From JAJPGZ01 sp038229295 (lineage in GTDB: Bacteria > Verrucomicrobiota > Verrucomicrobiia > Chthoniobacterales > UBA10450), in NCBI GenBank assembly GCA_038229295.1, contig JBBROO010000010.1:1-64000 (forward strand): DNA of 64,000 bases, given 5' to 3'. Positions 49,087 through 57,906 of this stretch are shown in pieces. The translations under genes were made by a program, and so were the position numbers. The notes under the pieces were generated by a model. The model ran no database searches. It saw nothing but the letters and a program-made list of their open reading frames with translations, and was not told the DNA's origin. Each line of letters opens with the position of its first letter. Position 1 is the first letter of the stretch.

Positions 49087-51346
49087 GTTTATTTCTGGCG
49101 GCAGCGATCACGCCGAGGAGAAAAATTACCGCGCACAAGATCGACAATCCCCCGCCATAAATCAGCCACCACGGTCGGTAGGCGAGAATGAGTTGTCCAT
49201 GCGAACCGGCCGGCACTTCGACCACCGGAAATAAATTTCGATACGAATCGACCGTGAGTTTCTTTCCACCGAACCGCGCGACGTAGCCGCGAAAAAATGG
49301 ACGGGAGAATTTTAGCAACGCTGGTTTGTCTCCGCTCGAAACATCGACATCGACATCGACATCGGCCTCGACTCGATTACGCGATTCGCTGATTCGCGAA
49401 ATTTTCGCGGCGGCAAATTCCTGATCGGGTCGCGAATCGATCCAGCTCGACGATCGCACTCGAGCGAGCGGCGCACCTTCTCGATGAAAGACTCGGCCTT
49501 CGTCATTTTGGAAAACGAGATGCCAGCCCGGTTGCTCAGGATCGACATGTACTTCTTGCGCGACCACGATTCCATCCACGCCGAGTTCATCCAAAACGCC
49601 TGACTGATCGCGCAGAAGGTATTCGCCGAAGTCAGAATCGATCTCGCCATGAATGGCAAAATTAAATTCGCGGGCGACGCCCGCGGCCAGAATCGGGCTG
49701 TAACCGTTGATGAAACGCAATCCTGCCCACATCGATGTGCTGCCCGGCCTAACGATCTGGCCCACGGGCTCGGGTTTTTTCGTGGTGCGATAAGTGTGTT
49801 CAGCAGGCGGATAAATGCTCAGGTAAAGTCGCTGCGGGTCGAGCGGCGCAGGTCGCGTGAGGTCTTGCGACAGATTGTATTTTGGGACGCCGCAATTCGG
49901 CGAGATGCAAAGATACATCGCCAGGAATGCGGCGGACGAGATCAACGCGGGAGTCCAGGCATTCAGTTTGGAATCGCGAAACGAAAATTCGCTCAGCGCC
50001 CAAATGGCAGCGAGTGCCAGTAGAATCCAAGTGAGGGGAAAAGCGTAATCGCCGGCCGTATGCAAGATCGACATCGTGATCGCAGTGATGCCGACGACGA
50101 GTAACGCAATGAGGCCGCGCGATTGTCGATCTTCGCGCAAGGCTTCAGCGGCACACAACCCGAGAATCAAATGAAAGAACGGCAGCCAGCGGAAACTCCA
50201 GCGAAATACGCCGGCGCTCGGCAGCATCGCGAACAGCAGTACGACGAAGAGCAACAGAAGTTGCCACTTAGTATGCCTAACGAAGGCGCGACCGCGATTA
50301 AATAATCCCGCCAAAAGCGCGATGGGCGCAACCAGACCGCACGATAATTCGGTCGCGCGATGCGGCATCATGCGCGTTGAAAAGTCCGCCCAATTCACTG
50401 TCCAGCATGGGAGAATGAATCCGGGAAGCGCGCTGATGGGAACGATCCATTGCCAATGTGCGGAACTCGAAGTCGCGGCGCGGCCCGAGCCGTGAACGTA
50501 ATCAAAAAGTGCCAGCCACGCTGGCGCGGCCAAACCAAATCCAAGTGCGACGCCGCCGAGCATGGGCAAGATCGACATGAACCTTTTCATTTGGACTAAC
50601 GACTTGATTGACAACCAGGCGATCAAGAGCGCGAGCATGACAACGGTGTAGGGAAACCCACCGGTAACGACCAAATAGACAAATGGCGCAGGCCAGAGCG
50701 CTCCGCGCAGAAAACGCCCAACGCTCAACGTGCAACGTTCAACGCTCAATTCAGAATGCAGTAGTTGGACGTTGGGCGTTGGGTGTTGAGCGTTGAGCGT
50801 TTTCTGCTCAGAAAAGCGCAGAGATTTTTCGAGCGCCCACCAACACCACGGCAACCACGCGAATGCGGCGAGGGCGCCGAACCAATCGATGGCGCCCCAG
50901 CAGATGATCCAGCCGTTCAATGTCGCGACCAGCGCAACGAAGATCGACAACGGAATGTTCAAGCGACGACCGCGCGCGAGTAAAAACGCGCCGGCGGCGA
51001 GGACGAAAAGATGGGTGATGGAAAGGGCGGCGGCTTGTTGCGGAAAGCTGAGCGGAAATTTCCAGATGAGAACGACGGCGGCGTTTATGAAAATGGAAAA
51101 TGTTCCGTATTGATATTCGCCGGCGAGATTTCCGCAGACCCAGGAGAACGGACTGAGCAAAGGTAGATGACCTTCGTTCCAGCTTCGCGCGATGTCGGCG
51201 AATACGGGCAAGATCGACAATTCATAATCGTCGTTCCAGAAAAGGAGCGGATCGTGCCACAGAAGAACGAGGGAAAAGAGGACGATGAGGAGGCCGGCGG
51301 AAGTCGCGCCGAGTGTTTCCGAACGCGTGGTGCGCGGTTCGAGCAT
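49070..51346 (-). CDS. YfhO-like polytopic membrane protein with repeat insertion
   Basis: A 758-residue protein with about twelve helices and a soluble C-terminal domain, of the YfhO type known for lipid-linked sugar transfer or surface glycosylation. Its N-terminal loop has FWNDDYELSILPVFADIARSW and GNLAGEYQYGTF. At residues about 178-213 a stretch (TLNAQHPTPNVQ, ELSVERCTLSV) is encoded by palindromic element D2, inserted in frame in a loop after helix 4. Its leader region is supplied by element D3. A (GACATC) run near 49341-49358 encodes VDVDVDV. It carries many motif copies: 49137, 50064, 50124, 50568, 50940, 51210. Confidence 0.8.
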   Translation of the reverse strand: MLEPRTTRSETLGATSAGLLIVLFSLVLLWHDPLLFWNDDYELSILPVFADIARSWNEGHLPLLSPFSWVCGNLAGEYQYGTFSIFINAAVVLIWKFPLSFPQQAAALSITHLFVLAAGAFLLARGRRLNIPLSIFVALVATLNGWIICWGAIDWFGALAAFAWLPWCWWALEKSLRFSEQKTLNAQHPTPNVQLLHSELSVERCTLSVGRFLRGALWPAPFVYLVVTGGFPYTVVMLALLIAWLSIKSLVQMKRFMSILPMLGGVALGFGLAAPAWLALFDYVHGSGRAATSSSAHWQWIVPISALPGFILPCWTVNWADFSTRMMPHRATELSCGLVAPIALLAGLFNRGRAFVRHTKWQLLLLFVVLLFAMLPSAGVFRWSFRWLPFFHLILGLCAAEALREDRQSRGLIALLVVGITAITMSILHTAGDYAFPLTWILLALAAIWALSEFSFRDSKLNAWTPALISSAAFLAMYLCISPNCGVPKYNLSQDLTRPAPLDPQRLYLSIYPPAEHTYRTTKKPEPVGQIVRPGSTSMWAGLRFINGYSPILAAGVAREFNFAIHGEIDSDFGEYLLRDQSGVLDELGVDGIVVAQEVHVDPEQPGWHLVFQNDEGRVFHREGAPLARVRSSSWIDSRPDQEFAAAKISRISESRNRVEADVDVDVDVSSGDKPALLKFSRPFFRGYVARFGGKKLTVDSYRNLFPVVEVPAGSHGQLILAYRPWWLIYGGGLSILCAVIFLLGVIAAARNKLNAPA
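50706..50812. repeat. palindromic element D2, inside the YfhO-like gene
   Basis: Arms of tandem AACGCTCAACG-type units (50706-50747 and the complement to 50812) surround a central AATTCAGAATGCAGTAG. The loop and inner arms are identical to those of D3 over about 45 bases. The 107-base unit sits in frame in the coding sequence. Confidence 0.85.
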
Positions 51347-51352
51347 TTAAGA

Positions 51353-51451
51353 AAGCAAACGCTCAACGCTCAACGTCCAACGCTCAACGCTCAATTCAGA
51401 ATGCAGTAGTTGGACGTTGGACGTTGAGCCTTGAGCGTTGAGCGTTTGCTT
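51353..51451. repeat. palindromic element D3, in the leader of the YfhO-like gene
   Basis: A nearly perfect 99-base palindrome starting AAGCAAACGCTCAACG and ending with its complement. It occupies the whole 109-base gap between the YfhO-like gene and the convergent or upstream MBL gene, so it supplies the leader and any ribosome-binding site of the former. Confidence 0.85.
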
Positions 51452-51455
51452 CATC

Positions 51456-52412
51456 CTAGACAACGACCGGTTTGCCCTCAGTCATCACGAGCACTTTGTC
51501 TTCAATGCCGTGGCCGCGCGCGGACACAAGCAATCGCTCGAGCGGTTCGTGCATCGGTTCGTAGCCGAGACGAAAACTTCCGTAGTGCATCGGCACCAAA
51601 GTTTTTGCTTTTAGCTCGACGAATGTGCGCACGGCTTCTTCCGGATTCATGTGCACTTCGCGGCCAGTCGGCGCATCGTAGGCGCCGATAGGCAACAGCG
51701 CGATGTCGATCTTGTAATGTTCGCCGATTTCGCGGAAGCCGGGGAAGAAGGCGCTGTCGCCGCAGTGAAAAATTGTGCGGCCCTCGAGTTTGATGGCGAA
51801 ACCGCCGAAGCCGCGGTGGAGATCGGCAAGGAAACGCGCGCCCCAATGATAACAAGGCGTTAACGAAACTTCGATCGGGCCAAGTTTCACCGTCTGCCAG
51901 TAATCGAGCTCGTGCACGATTTGGAATCCGAGATCGTGCACCAGATTGCCGACGCCGATGGGGACGACAATTGGTTGATCGGCCGCAACTTTTCGGAGCG
52001 TGCGCCGATCGAGATGATCGAAGTGCGCGTGCGTGACGAGAACGAAATCGATCTCGGGCAAATGATGAATCTCGAATCCGGGTTTCTTCAGGCGCTTGAT
52101 TACCTTGAGCCACTTCGACCAGATTGGGTCGATGAGGAGATTCACTTCGTGCGTCTGGATGAGGAAGGAGGCGTGGCCGATCCAGGTGATACAAATTTCG
52201 CCGGGCTTGATTTCGGGAAATTGCGGCGGCTCGTAATCCCCGGAGCGCTTGGTGAAAAGCGAAGGAATGAGGACTTCGGCGAGAAAATTGCGCCGATGCC
52301 AATCGGAACGCGGGCGAAGTTTGACGCGCGTCGATTTTTTATTTTGCGCGCCATTTTCGGACGGCTGGCGCACGACATTGCGTCGGCTCTTTTTCGAAAA
52401 AGGAATCGGCAC
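51456..52412 (-). CDS. MBL-fold hydrolase, NAPE-PLD/UlaG-like
   Basis: A 318-residue protein with the metal site VTHAHFDHLDRRTL, the ligands in CYHWGARF, HCGDSAFFPG and MHYGSF, and the N-terminal ITWIGHASFLIQ typical of the NAPE-PLD/RomA/UlaG-like branch. That branch acts on phospholipids or sugar lactones; the substrate here is unknown. There is a basic N-terminal segment (residues 1-45) without a clear signal peptide. Element D3 lies between it and the YfhO-like gene. Confidence 0.88.
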   Translation of the reverse strand: MPIPFSKKSRRNVVRQPSENGAQNKKSTRVKLRPRSDWHRRNFLAEVLIPSLFTKRSGDYEPPQFPEIKPGEICITWIGHASFLIQTHEVNLLIDPIWSKWLKVIKRLKKPGFEIHHLPEIDFVLVTHAHFDHLDRRTLRKVAADQPIVVPIGVGNLVHDLGFQIVHELDYWQTVKLGPIEVSLTPCYHWGARFLADLHRGFGGFAIKLEGRTIFHCGDSAFFPGFREIGEHYKIDIALLPIGAYDAPTGREVHMNPEEAVRTFVELKAKTLVPMHYGSFRLGYEPMHEPLERLLVSARGHGIEDKVLVMTEGKPVVV

Positions 52413-52463
52413 TTGCCGCGAACGATATAATCTAGTCAGGTTGAATCAAAGTTTTTCGCGACC

Positions 52464-52949
52464 ATGAACGGCGACCTGTCGGCGGCAAAGAAAGCGCTGC
52501 GATTGCAGATGCAGCAACAACTGCGGGCCATGACGGCGGAAGATCGACAATCGCATTCGGAGGAAATCTGCGAGCGCGTGCTGGAAATGGAACGCTGGGC
52601 CGAAGCGCAAAGCGTGATTTTATTTTCGCCGCTCCCGAGCGAGCCCATCATCGCGCCGCTAAAACTTGATTGCGAAATGCGGAAAATTTCCTGTGTTACC
52701 ATTCCGCAGAGCCCGAAAAGCGAAGCGGACCTGCGCCTGCCCGACACGATCGATCTGATTCTCGTTCCCGGTTTGGCTTTCTCGCAAGATCGACATCGAC
52801 TCGGCCGCGGTGGCGGATTTTTCGACCGCTTACTCGCCGGCCGCGCCAAAGATGCCTTCAAGCTCGGAATTTGTTTTTCGTTACAAGTGCTCGCGAGCGT
52901 CCCGACCGAGCCGCATGACGTTGTCGTCGATGCGGTGGTGACGGATTAG
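52464..52949 (+). CDS. 5-formyltetrahydrofolate cyclo-ligase
   Basis: A 161-residue enzyme that converts 5-formyl-THF to 5,10-methenyl-THF with ATP. The N-terminal AKKALRLQMQQQLR and the nucleotide-binding GRGGGFFDRLLAG are the family signatures (usual GRGGGYYDR). It is about 25-30 residues shorter than typical (about 190) but has no break. Motif copies at 52540 and 52786 are read DRQ and DRH; the latter (QDRHRLGRGGG) replaces the family's FDxxGxRLG segment, so the motif sits next to the active site. Confidence 0.9.
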   Translation: MNGDLSAAKKALRLQMQQQLRAMTAEDRQSHSEEICERVLEMERWAEAQSVILFSPLPSEPIIAPLKLDCEMRKISCVTIPQSPKSEADLRLPDTIDLILVPGLAFSQDRHRLGRGGGFFDRLLAGRAKDAFKLGICFSLQVLASVPTEPHDVVVDAVVTD

Positions 52950-53038
52950 GTGGAACGCGATCTCCGAGCGCGTTGCTAGAAAGGTGACGACCGATATTCC
53001 TATTTTATAACATCGCGCCCGGAGGTCGCGATCCACCT
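52948..53038. repeat. palindromic element C
   Basis: Arms AGGTGGAACGCGATCTCCG (52948-52972) and its complement (53014-53038), with about 3 mismatches over 25 bases, flank an AT-rich loop. It fills the gap between the cyclo-ligase and the DUF1460 gene, with its first bases overlapping the cyclo-ligase stop codon. It is the only copy in the window. Confidence 0.75.
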
Positions 53039-53075
53039 TGCGTTCAGTGGCATCTCGCGTTGAGTTGTGCGCGAT

Positions 53076-53960
53076 ATGCGCAGTCTCAAGATCGTTCTTC
53101 TCCTTGTCATGTTTTGTTCGATCGCGGCCGCGGTCGAAACTCGTCTGCCTTTCACAACTGTTTTTAAAGGACAGGACGAATTCGACCGGTTGGTCGCGAA
53201 AGCGAAAGCCGACAACTGGAAAGCGTTACCTATCGGCGAGCGGACCGCGACGGTGGGGCAGGCGCTTCTCGGCACGCGCTACAAACATTTCACTCTCGAG
53301 ATCGACAATCGCATTGAATCGCCGTCGGTAAATTTCCAGGGGATGGATTGCTGGACGTTCTTCGAAATTTCGCTCGCGTTCGCGCGCATGCTTAATGAGC
53401 CGGAGGAAAATTGGACGCCGGCGCAGATGCTGCATTACATCGAGCTCGATCGTTACCGCGGCGGCGAATGCACCGGCGAATATCTTTCGCGATTGCATTA
53501 CCTGGAAGATTGGCTGGCGGACAATCGGGACCGCGGACTGGTCGAAGAGCTCACTCCGCATCTCGGCGGCAAGAGCGTGCCGCATTCCGCGCGCGAGATG
53601 ACGATCGGCTGGCGGCATTACCGTTATCTCGCGTCGAACAAATCGTTGCTCGGTCCGCTCGCGAAAATGGAAGCGCGGGTGTCGTCGCGTCCGCTCTATC
53701 AGATTCCAAAGAATCGCGTCGCGAGCATCGAATCGAAATTAAGAAGCGGCGACATCATCGGGATTATTTCGCGCGATCGCGGTGGACTTTACTCGACCGC
53801 ACATGTGGGGTTGGCGTTACGCACCAGCGATGGATTGCATTTCATGCACGCGTCCTCGCCTAACAACTCTGGAAAGGTCGTGATCGACTCGCGCCTTTCG
53901 CAATATCTGGCGCGTTATCGCAGCGACAGCGGAATTCTTGTGGCACGACCGACGAAGTAA
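53076..53960 (+). CDS. DUF1460 protein, secreted muropeptide amidase-like
   Basis: I start at ATG 53076 (MRSLKIVLLLVMFCSIAAAVE, a signal peptide), 294 residues; a GTG nine bases earlier is also possible. The DUF1460 core has GMDCWTFFE with the likely catalytic Cys, and later STAHVGLALRTSDGLHFMHASS with the His. DUF1460 members include NlpC/P60-like N-acetylmuramoyl-L-alanine amidases or transglutaminase-fold enzymes that act on cell-wall peptides in the periplasm. Confidence 0.85.
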   Translation: MRSLKIVLLLVMFCSIAAAVETRLPFTTVFKGQDEFDRLVAKAKADNWKALPIGERTATVGQALLGTRYKHFTLEIDNRIESPSVNFQGMDCWTFFEISLAFARMLNEPEENWTPAQMLHYIELDRYRGGECTGEYLSRLHYLEDWLADNRDRGLVEELTPHLGGKSVPHSAREMTIGWRHYRYLASNKSLLGPLAKMEARVSSRPLYQIPKNRVASIESKLRSGDIIGIISRDRGGLYSTAHVGLALRTSDGLHFMHASSPNNSGKVVIDSRLSQYLARYRSDSGILVARPTK

Positions 53961-53969
53961 TTGTCGATC

Positions 53970-55994
53970 TTACGCGGGCCTTGTGGCGACGATCGGCATT
54001 TCTACGATGAAGGTCGCGCCGTGACCGAGGCCTTCGCTGCGCGCGCTGATTTTTCCGCCGTGCATTTCGACGATCGCTTTGCTGATGGCGAGGCCGAGGC
54101 CAAGACCCTCCCGACGCGTGTCCACCTGCTCGAAAGCGTCGAAGATTTTCTTGAGAAATTGGGGCTCGATGCCGATGCCGTTGTCGCTAATTTCGATGGC
54201 GATGGTTTCGGGGGTTGGATTGTGCGAGCGCACGGCGATGGCGCCGTTCATGGGCGCGAATTTGTAGGCGTTGCGAAAGATGTTCCAGAAGACTTGCTGC
54301 AAGCGCGGCGGGTCGGCGTTGAGTTTGTGCTGAGTTGCTTCGAGGGCAATGCTGAGATGGAGATGTCGATCTTCCATGTCGCCTTTGACGATATCGAGCG
54401 CGTGTCCCAGAAGTTCGTGCAGGTCGGCCGGACCTAATTGCAATTTCAATTTGCCGCGCGTGATGCGGGTGAGATCGAGCAGGTCGTCGATCAAACGCGC
54501 CTCGAGTTCGACATTGCGGCAGACCATGCGAAGGCCTTGTTGTATTTCCGGCGCGAGTCCGTCTTCGTCCGCCATTCCTCCGGCCCAAACCAAAACGGGC
54601 GTGAGCGGAGTGCGCAGCTCATGACTGAGCATGGCGAGAAAACGATCTTTGGCGGCATTGGCCGCTTCGGCGTTTTCTTTTTCGCGCTGCAACTGTTCTT
54701 CGATTTGCTGGCGAAGAATGAAAAGGCCGATCTGACTGCCGAGTGCTTCCACCATTTGCAGGAGATCGTCATCGGGCTCAGCGATTTGCGGACTAAACAA
54801 CTCGAGAACGCCTTTGATCTCGCCGTAAGCGCGGAGCGGAAATGCAAATCCGCCACGCAATCCGGCTTTCGCAGCAGCAGCAAGACGGTGGAAATTATCG
54901 TCCTGCGTGACATCGCTGATCCATGTCGGCTTGTCCAAATTGACGACGCGGCCGGGAAGACCGATGGAAGTTTGCAACTCGATCTGGCGCGTGATCGCCG
55001 CAAATTCCTCCAGCGCGGGAGCGCCCGCATGCCAGGTCGCGCCACAATTCAAAGTTTCGCCCTTGTCTTGGCAAAGCCAGATCGAGCCGGCGACCCAGTC
55101 ACCGATCGGTGCGATGGCGCGGATGATCCCGGCGCCGTTTTCGTCTAGCAAACGCGAACCCGCGAGCAGGCTGGCTACGTCGTACTGCGCCGTCCGCCGG
55201 CGCTCCGCCTGAACTCGCTCCGCGATATCGCGCGTAATTTTCGATGCGCCGATGACGTTCCCGCTGCTGTCTTTGATCGGCGAAACGCTGAGTGAGATGT
55301 TTAGCAGCGCTCCGTCTTTTCGCCGGCGCACCGTTTCGTAATGCTCCACCGGTTCGCCACGACGCATGCGTTCCAAGATTCGCGCCTCTTCGTCACGATT
55401 TTCCGGAGGGATGAGCAACATCACACCCTGGCCCAGAATTTCTTTCGCGCTGTAGCCATAAAGACGCTCCGCGCCTTCGTTCCAACTCGTGACGATGCCG
55501 TCGAGGTTTGTGCTGATGATGGCGTCGTCTGAAGATTCAACGATCGCAGCCAGGCGGCGAATGGCTTCTTCGCCGCGCACGCGTTCGGTGATGTCGCGCA
55601 GGTACGCAGTAAAAAATGGCGCGTTGCCGATGCGCAATGCGCTGATGGCGAGCTCCACCATTATTTCGGAACCATCGCGACGAAGCGCGTTGATTTCGAT
55701 GCGCCGGCCCAGGACCGGGCCTTCGCCGGTGGTGAGATAACGCGCGAGTCCTTGTCGATGTCTTTCGCGCAAACCCGGCGGAACAATCAACTCCGCCAGT
55801 TCCTGGCCGACCGCTTCGGCGCGGGTGTAACCGAAGACCCGCTCAGCCGCAGGATTAAATTCACGAACGATCCCGGAGGCATCCATGGTGATGATGCAAT
55901 CAAGCGCGGACTCAAGAATGGCGCGGTTGATTGCCTGCAAAACTTGTGGAGCGTCACTCGCATCTTCGATCTTATTTTGGTTCGTCTGGCTCAT
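53970..55994 (-). CDS. PAS-PAS-GAF hybrid sensor histidine kinase
   Basis: I start at ATG 55994 (MSQTNQNKIED), 674 residues. Two PAS domains lie at about 20-140 and 150-270 (with S-box ends), a GAF domain at about 290-430, HisKA with the phospho-His in FLAMLSHELRTPLTPVL near 475, and HATPase with the N box (NIFRNAYKFAP), G1 (DNGIGIEP) and G2 (GLGLGLAISK). No receiver or membrane helix is seen, so it is cytoplasmic. No response regulator gene is adjacent, so it is an orphan kinase. Confidence 0.93.
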   Translation of the reverse strand: MSQTNQNKIEDASDAPQVLQAINRAILESALDCIITMDASGIVREFNPAAERVFGYTRAEAVGQELAELIVPPGLRERHRQGLARYLTTGEGPVLGRRIEINALRRDGSEIMVELAISALRIGNAPFFTAYLRDITERVRGEEAIRRLAAIVESSDDAIISTNLDGIVTSWNEGAERLYGYSAKEILGQGVMLLIPPENRDEEARILERMRRGEPVEHYETVRRRKDGALLNISLSVSPIKDSSGNVIGASKITRDIAERVQAERRRTAQYDVASLLAGSRLLDENGAGIIRAIAPIGDWVAGSIWLCQDKGETLNCGATWHAGAPALEEFAAITRQIELQTSIGLPGRVVNLDKPTWISDVTQDDNFHRLAAAAKAGLRGGFAFPLRAYGEIKGVLELFSPQIAEPDDDLLQMVEALGSQIGLFILRQQIEEQLQREKENAEAANAAKDRFLAMLSHELRTPLTPVLVWAGGMADEDGLAPEIQQGLRMVCRNVELEARLIDDLLDLTRITRGKLKLQLGPADLHELLGHALDIVKGDMEDRHLHLSIALEATQHKLNADPPRLQQVFWNIFRNAYKFAPMNGAIAVRSHNPTPETIAIEISDNGIGIEPQFLKKIFDAFEQVDTRREGLGLGLAISKAIVEMHGGKISARSEGLGHGATFIVEMPIVATRPA

Positions 55995-56106
55995 TGCACT
56001 GGGGGTGGCCCAAACGATTCCACTAATGGCCACCAAGGACAATGCGCGTTTGCGTTAAAGCTTGAATTGAAGCGGGCGGGGTTTCGGCGACAATCGCGTT
56101 GTTTCT

Positions 56107-57108
56107 ATGAAAGTTCTTTGTGTGGTGGAACACGGCGATGCTCCCAGCATCCGTTTGCGTTTGCGCGATTGTATTGATCGCTACGCGCAGCTCGGCGTCG
56201 AGACCACGGTGCTTGCAAATCGACGCGCCAGCCTAACGAGCCGAATGCGATTATTACGAGAAGCGACGCGTCATGACGTAGTCGTCCTTTTCAAAACCGT
56301 CGGTTTCAGTCCGTTTGACTTAACCATGCTGCAGCGCGCGAACCATCACATCATTTTCGATTTCGACGACGCCGTCATGTTTCGCGATCAAAAATATCAG
56401 CGGCCGTTGCGCGCGAAAACGTTCACGAAATTTTTGCGGACGGTAAAACGATGCGCCGCTGTCGTGGCCGGGAACGAGTTTTTGGCCGGCTTCGCCCGAG
56501 CCTGCGGACGTCCGACTGTTGTGCTGCCGACATCAATCGACGTCGCCAAATACCAAATGAAGCAACATCGCGAGGGGCTTGGCCTAACGATTGGCTGGCT
56601 TGGTCTGAGCGATGGCTTGCCTTATCTGCAACACATTCGACCGGCGCTGCGGCGGCTCACGGAAATGTTTCCGGAGTTGAAATTGAAAGTGGTTTCGGAC
56701 AAGCCGCTGCAACTCGACGGCGTCAAGATCGACAATCACATTTGGGAACTCGAGACCGAGCAAGCGCACCTGGCCAGTTTCGACATCGGTATCATGCCGC
56801 TGTGGGATTCCGTTTGGACGCGCGGGAAATGCGGTTACAAAATTTTGCAATACATGGGCGTCGGCACCGCGGTCGTCGCATCGGACGTAGGCGTTAACCG
56901 CGAAATCATTTCTCATGGCGACAGCGGTTTTCTCGCGCGCGGCAATGATGATTGGATCAAAGCGCTCGCGAGTTTGATTGAAAATGCGGCGCAGCGAAAA
57001 GAGTTCGGGCTGCGCGGCCGCGCCATCGTGGAGAGTCGTTATTCCATGGAAGGATTTGTGAAAGGTTACATGTCGATCTTGCAGGAAGTCGCGGCGTCTT
57101 CGCGCTGA
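56107..57108 (+). CDS. glycosyltransferase family 4-like
   Basis: A 333-residue GT-B enzyme. The C-terminal half has IGWLGLSDGLPYLQHIRPALRRL (donor site), and DIGIMPLWDSVWTRGKCGYKILQYMGVGTAVVASDVGVNREII, the family's E-x7-E-like end. It transfers a sugar from a nucleotide donor in polysaccharide assembly. The downstream sulfotransferase gene is 7 bases away on the same strand, so sugar transfer and sulfation are probably coupled. The last residues (MSILQEV) contain a motif copy at 57071. Confidence 0.88.
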   Translation: MKVLCVVEHGDAPSIRLRLRDCIDRYAQLGVETTVLANRRASLTSRMRLLREATRHDVVVLFKTVGFSPFDLTMLQRANHHIIFDFDDAVMFRDQKYQRPLRAKTFTKFLRTVKRCAAVVAGNEFLAGFARACGRPTVVLPTSIDVAKYQMKQHREGLGLTIGWLGLSDGLPYLQHIRPALRRLTEMFPELKLKVVSDKPLQLDGVKIDNHIWELETEQAHLASFDIGIMPLWDSVWTRGKCGYKILQYMGVGTAVVASDVGVNREIISHGDSGFLARGNDDWIKALASLIENAAQRKEFGLRGRAIVESRYSMEGFVKGYMSILQEVAASSR

Positions 57109-57115
57109 CACGGCG

Positions 57116-57850
57116 ATGCGTCCGCCTGTTCTCATCGTCGGCGCTCATCGATCTGGCACGACTGCGACTGCGCGCGCGCTCGAGATCCTGGGACTTCAGT
57201 TAGGCCAGTGTTTGGACAGCCATCGCGAACCGAAAGGCTTGCAGCAATTGCACGAGCATTACCTGGAGCAGCTCGGCGCGGCCTGGCACAACCCCGCGCC
57301 ATTTCTGGAATCGTTAAAAACTTCGGACGGAGAACGAAATTGCGTGGAGTACCTTCGAGCAAACACTGAAGAGAAACTTCCGAGCATCCTCGGTTACGGA
57401 AATAATCCGCGAGGGCTTTGGCTCCGTGCACGACGAAACTTCGGCGCGGTGTGGGGTTGGAAAGAACCGCGCACCACTCTGTTCGCGCCGGCGTGGCTCA
57501 AGATTTTTCCGGATGCACGCATCGTTCACATTATTCGTCATCCAATGGCTGCGGCCATCAGCATTCGCGAACGGGAAATGAAATTTCGCGCGGCGGGGGA
57601 CGCGCCGATCGCGAAGATCGACAATCTCGATTACGGAATGGACTTGGTGCGACGTTATACCGAAGCCGGGCACAGTCTCGCCCAACGAACTCCGCATTAT
57701 CAACGCGTTCGTTTTGAGAACATGCAGGCGGATGCAAGCAGCGTCCTGAAAGAGCTCGCCCATTTTTGCGGCTTACGCTCTAGCGCATCGCAACTGCGCA
57801 AGGCCGCAGCAACCATTCGCCCGACGAAGACAAGATCGACATCTTCTTAG
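57116..57850 (+). CDS. sulfotransferase family protein (second)
   Basis: A 244-residue enzyme with the PAPS loop VGAHRSGTTATARAL near residue 10 and the 3'-phosphate site IRHPMAAAISIRERE near residue 140. It is smaller than the first sulfotransferase and not closely related. The last residues KTRSTSS are formed by the motif copy at 57832, directly followed by the stop and a TAGATCGACA variant, then the ssrA promoter. Operon with the glycosyltransferase. Confidence 0.85.
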   Translation: MRPPVLIVGAHRSGTTATARALEILGLQLGQCLDSHREPKGLQQLHEHYLEQLGAAWHNPAPFLESLKTSDGERNCVEYLRANTEEKLPSILGYGNNPRGLWLRARRNFGAVWGWKEPRTTLFAPAWLKIFPDARIVHIIRHPMAAAISIREREMKFRAAGDAPIAKIDNLDYGMDLVRRYTEAGHSLAQRTPHYQRVRFENMQADASSVLKELAHFCGLRSSASQLRKAAATIRPTKTRSTSS

Positions 57851-57869
57851 ATCGACATCGTCGATGCGG

Positions 57870-57897
57870 TTGCGAAAAAAACAGCGCGCGCTAAACT
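57870..57897 (+). promoter_or_regulatory. probable sigma70 promoter of ssrA
   Basis: TTGCGA (57870-57875) and TAAACT (57892-57897) are separated by 16 bases and end 9 bases before the mature tmRNA start at 57907. Each matches consensus at 4 of 6 positions. Confidence 0.45.
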
Positions 57898-57906
57898 AAA
57901 TCCATT

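Noticed and set aside
49337..49362. Short GACATC tandem run as a phase-variation tract
   Set aside because: The unit is six bases, so changes keep the frame (VDVDVDV). It can vary length but not switch the gene off.
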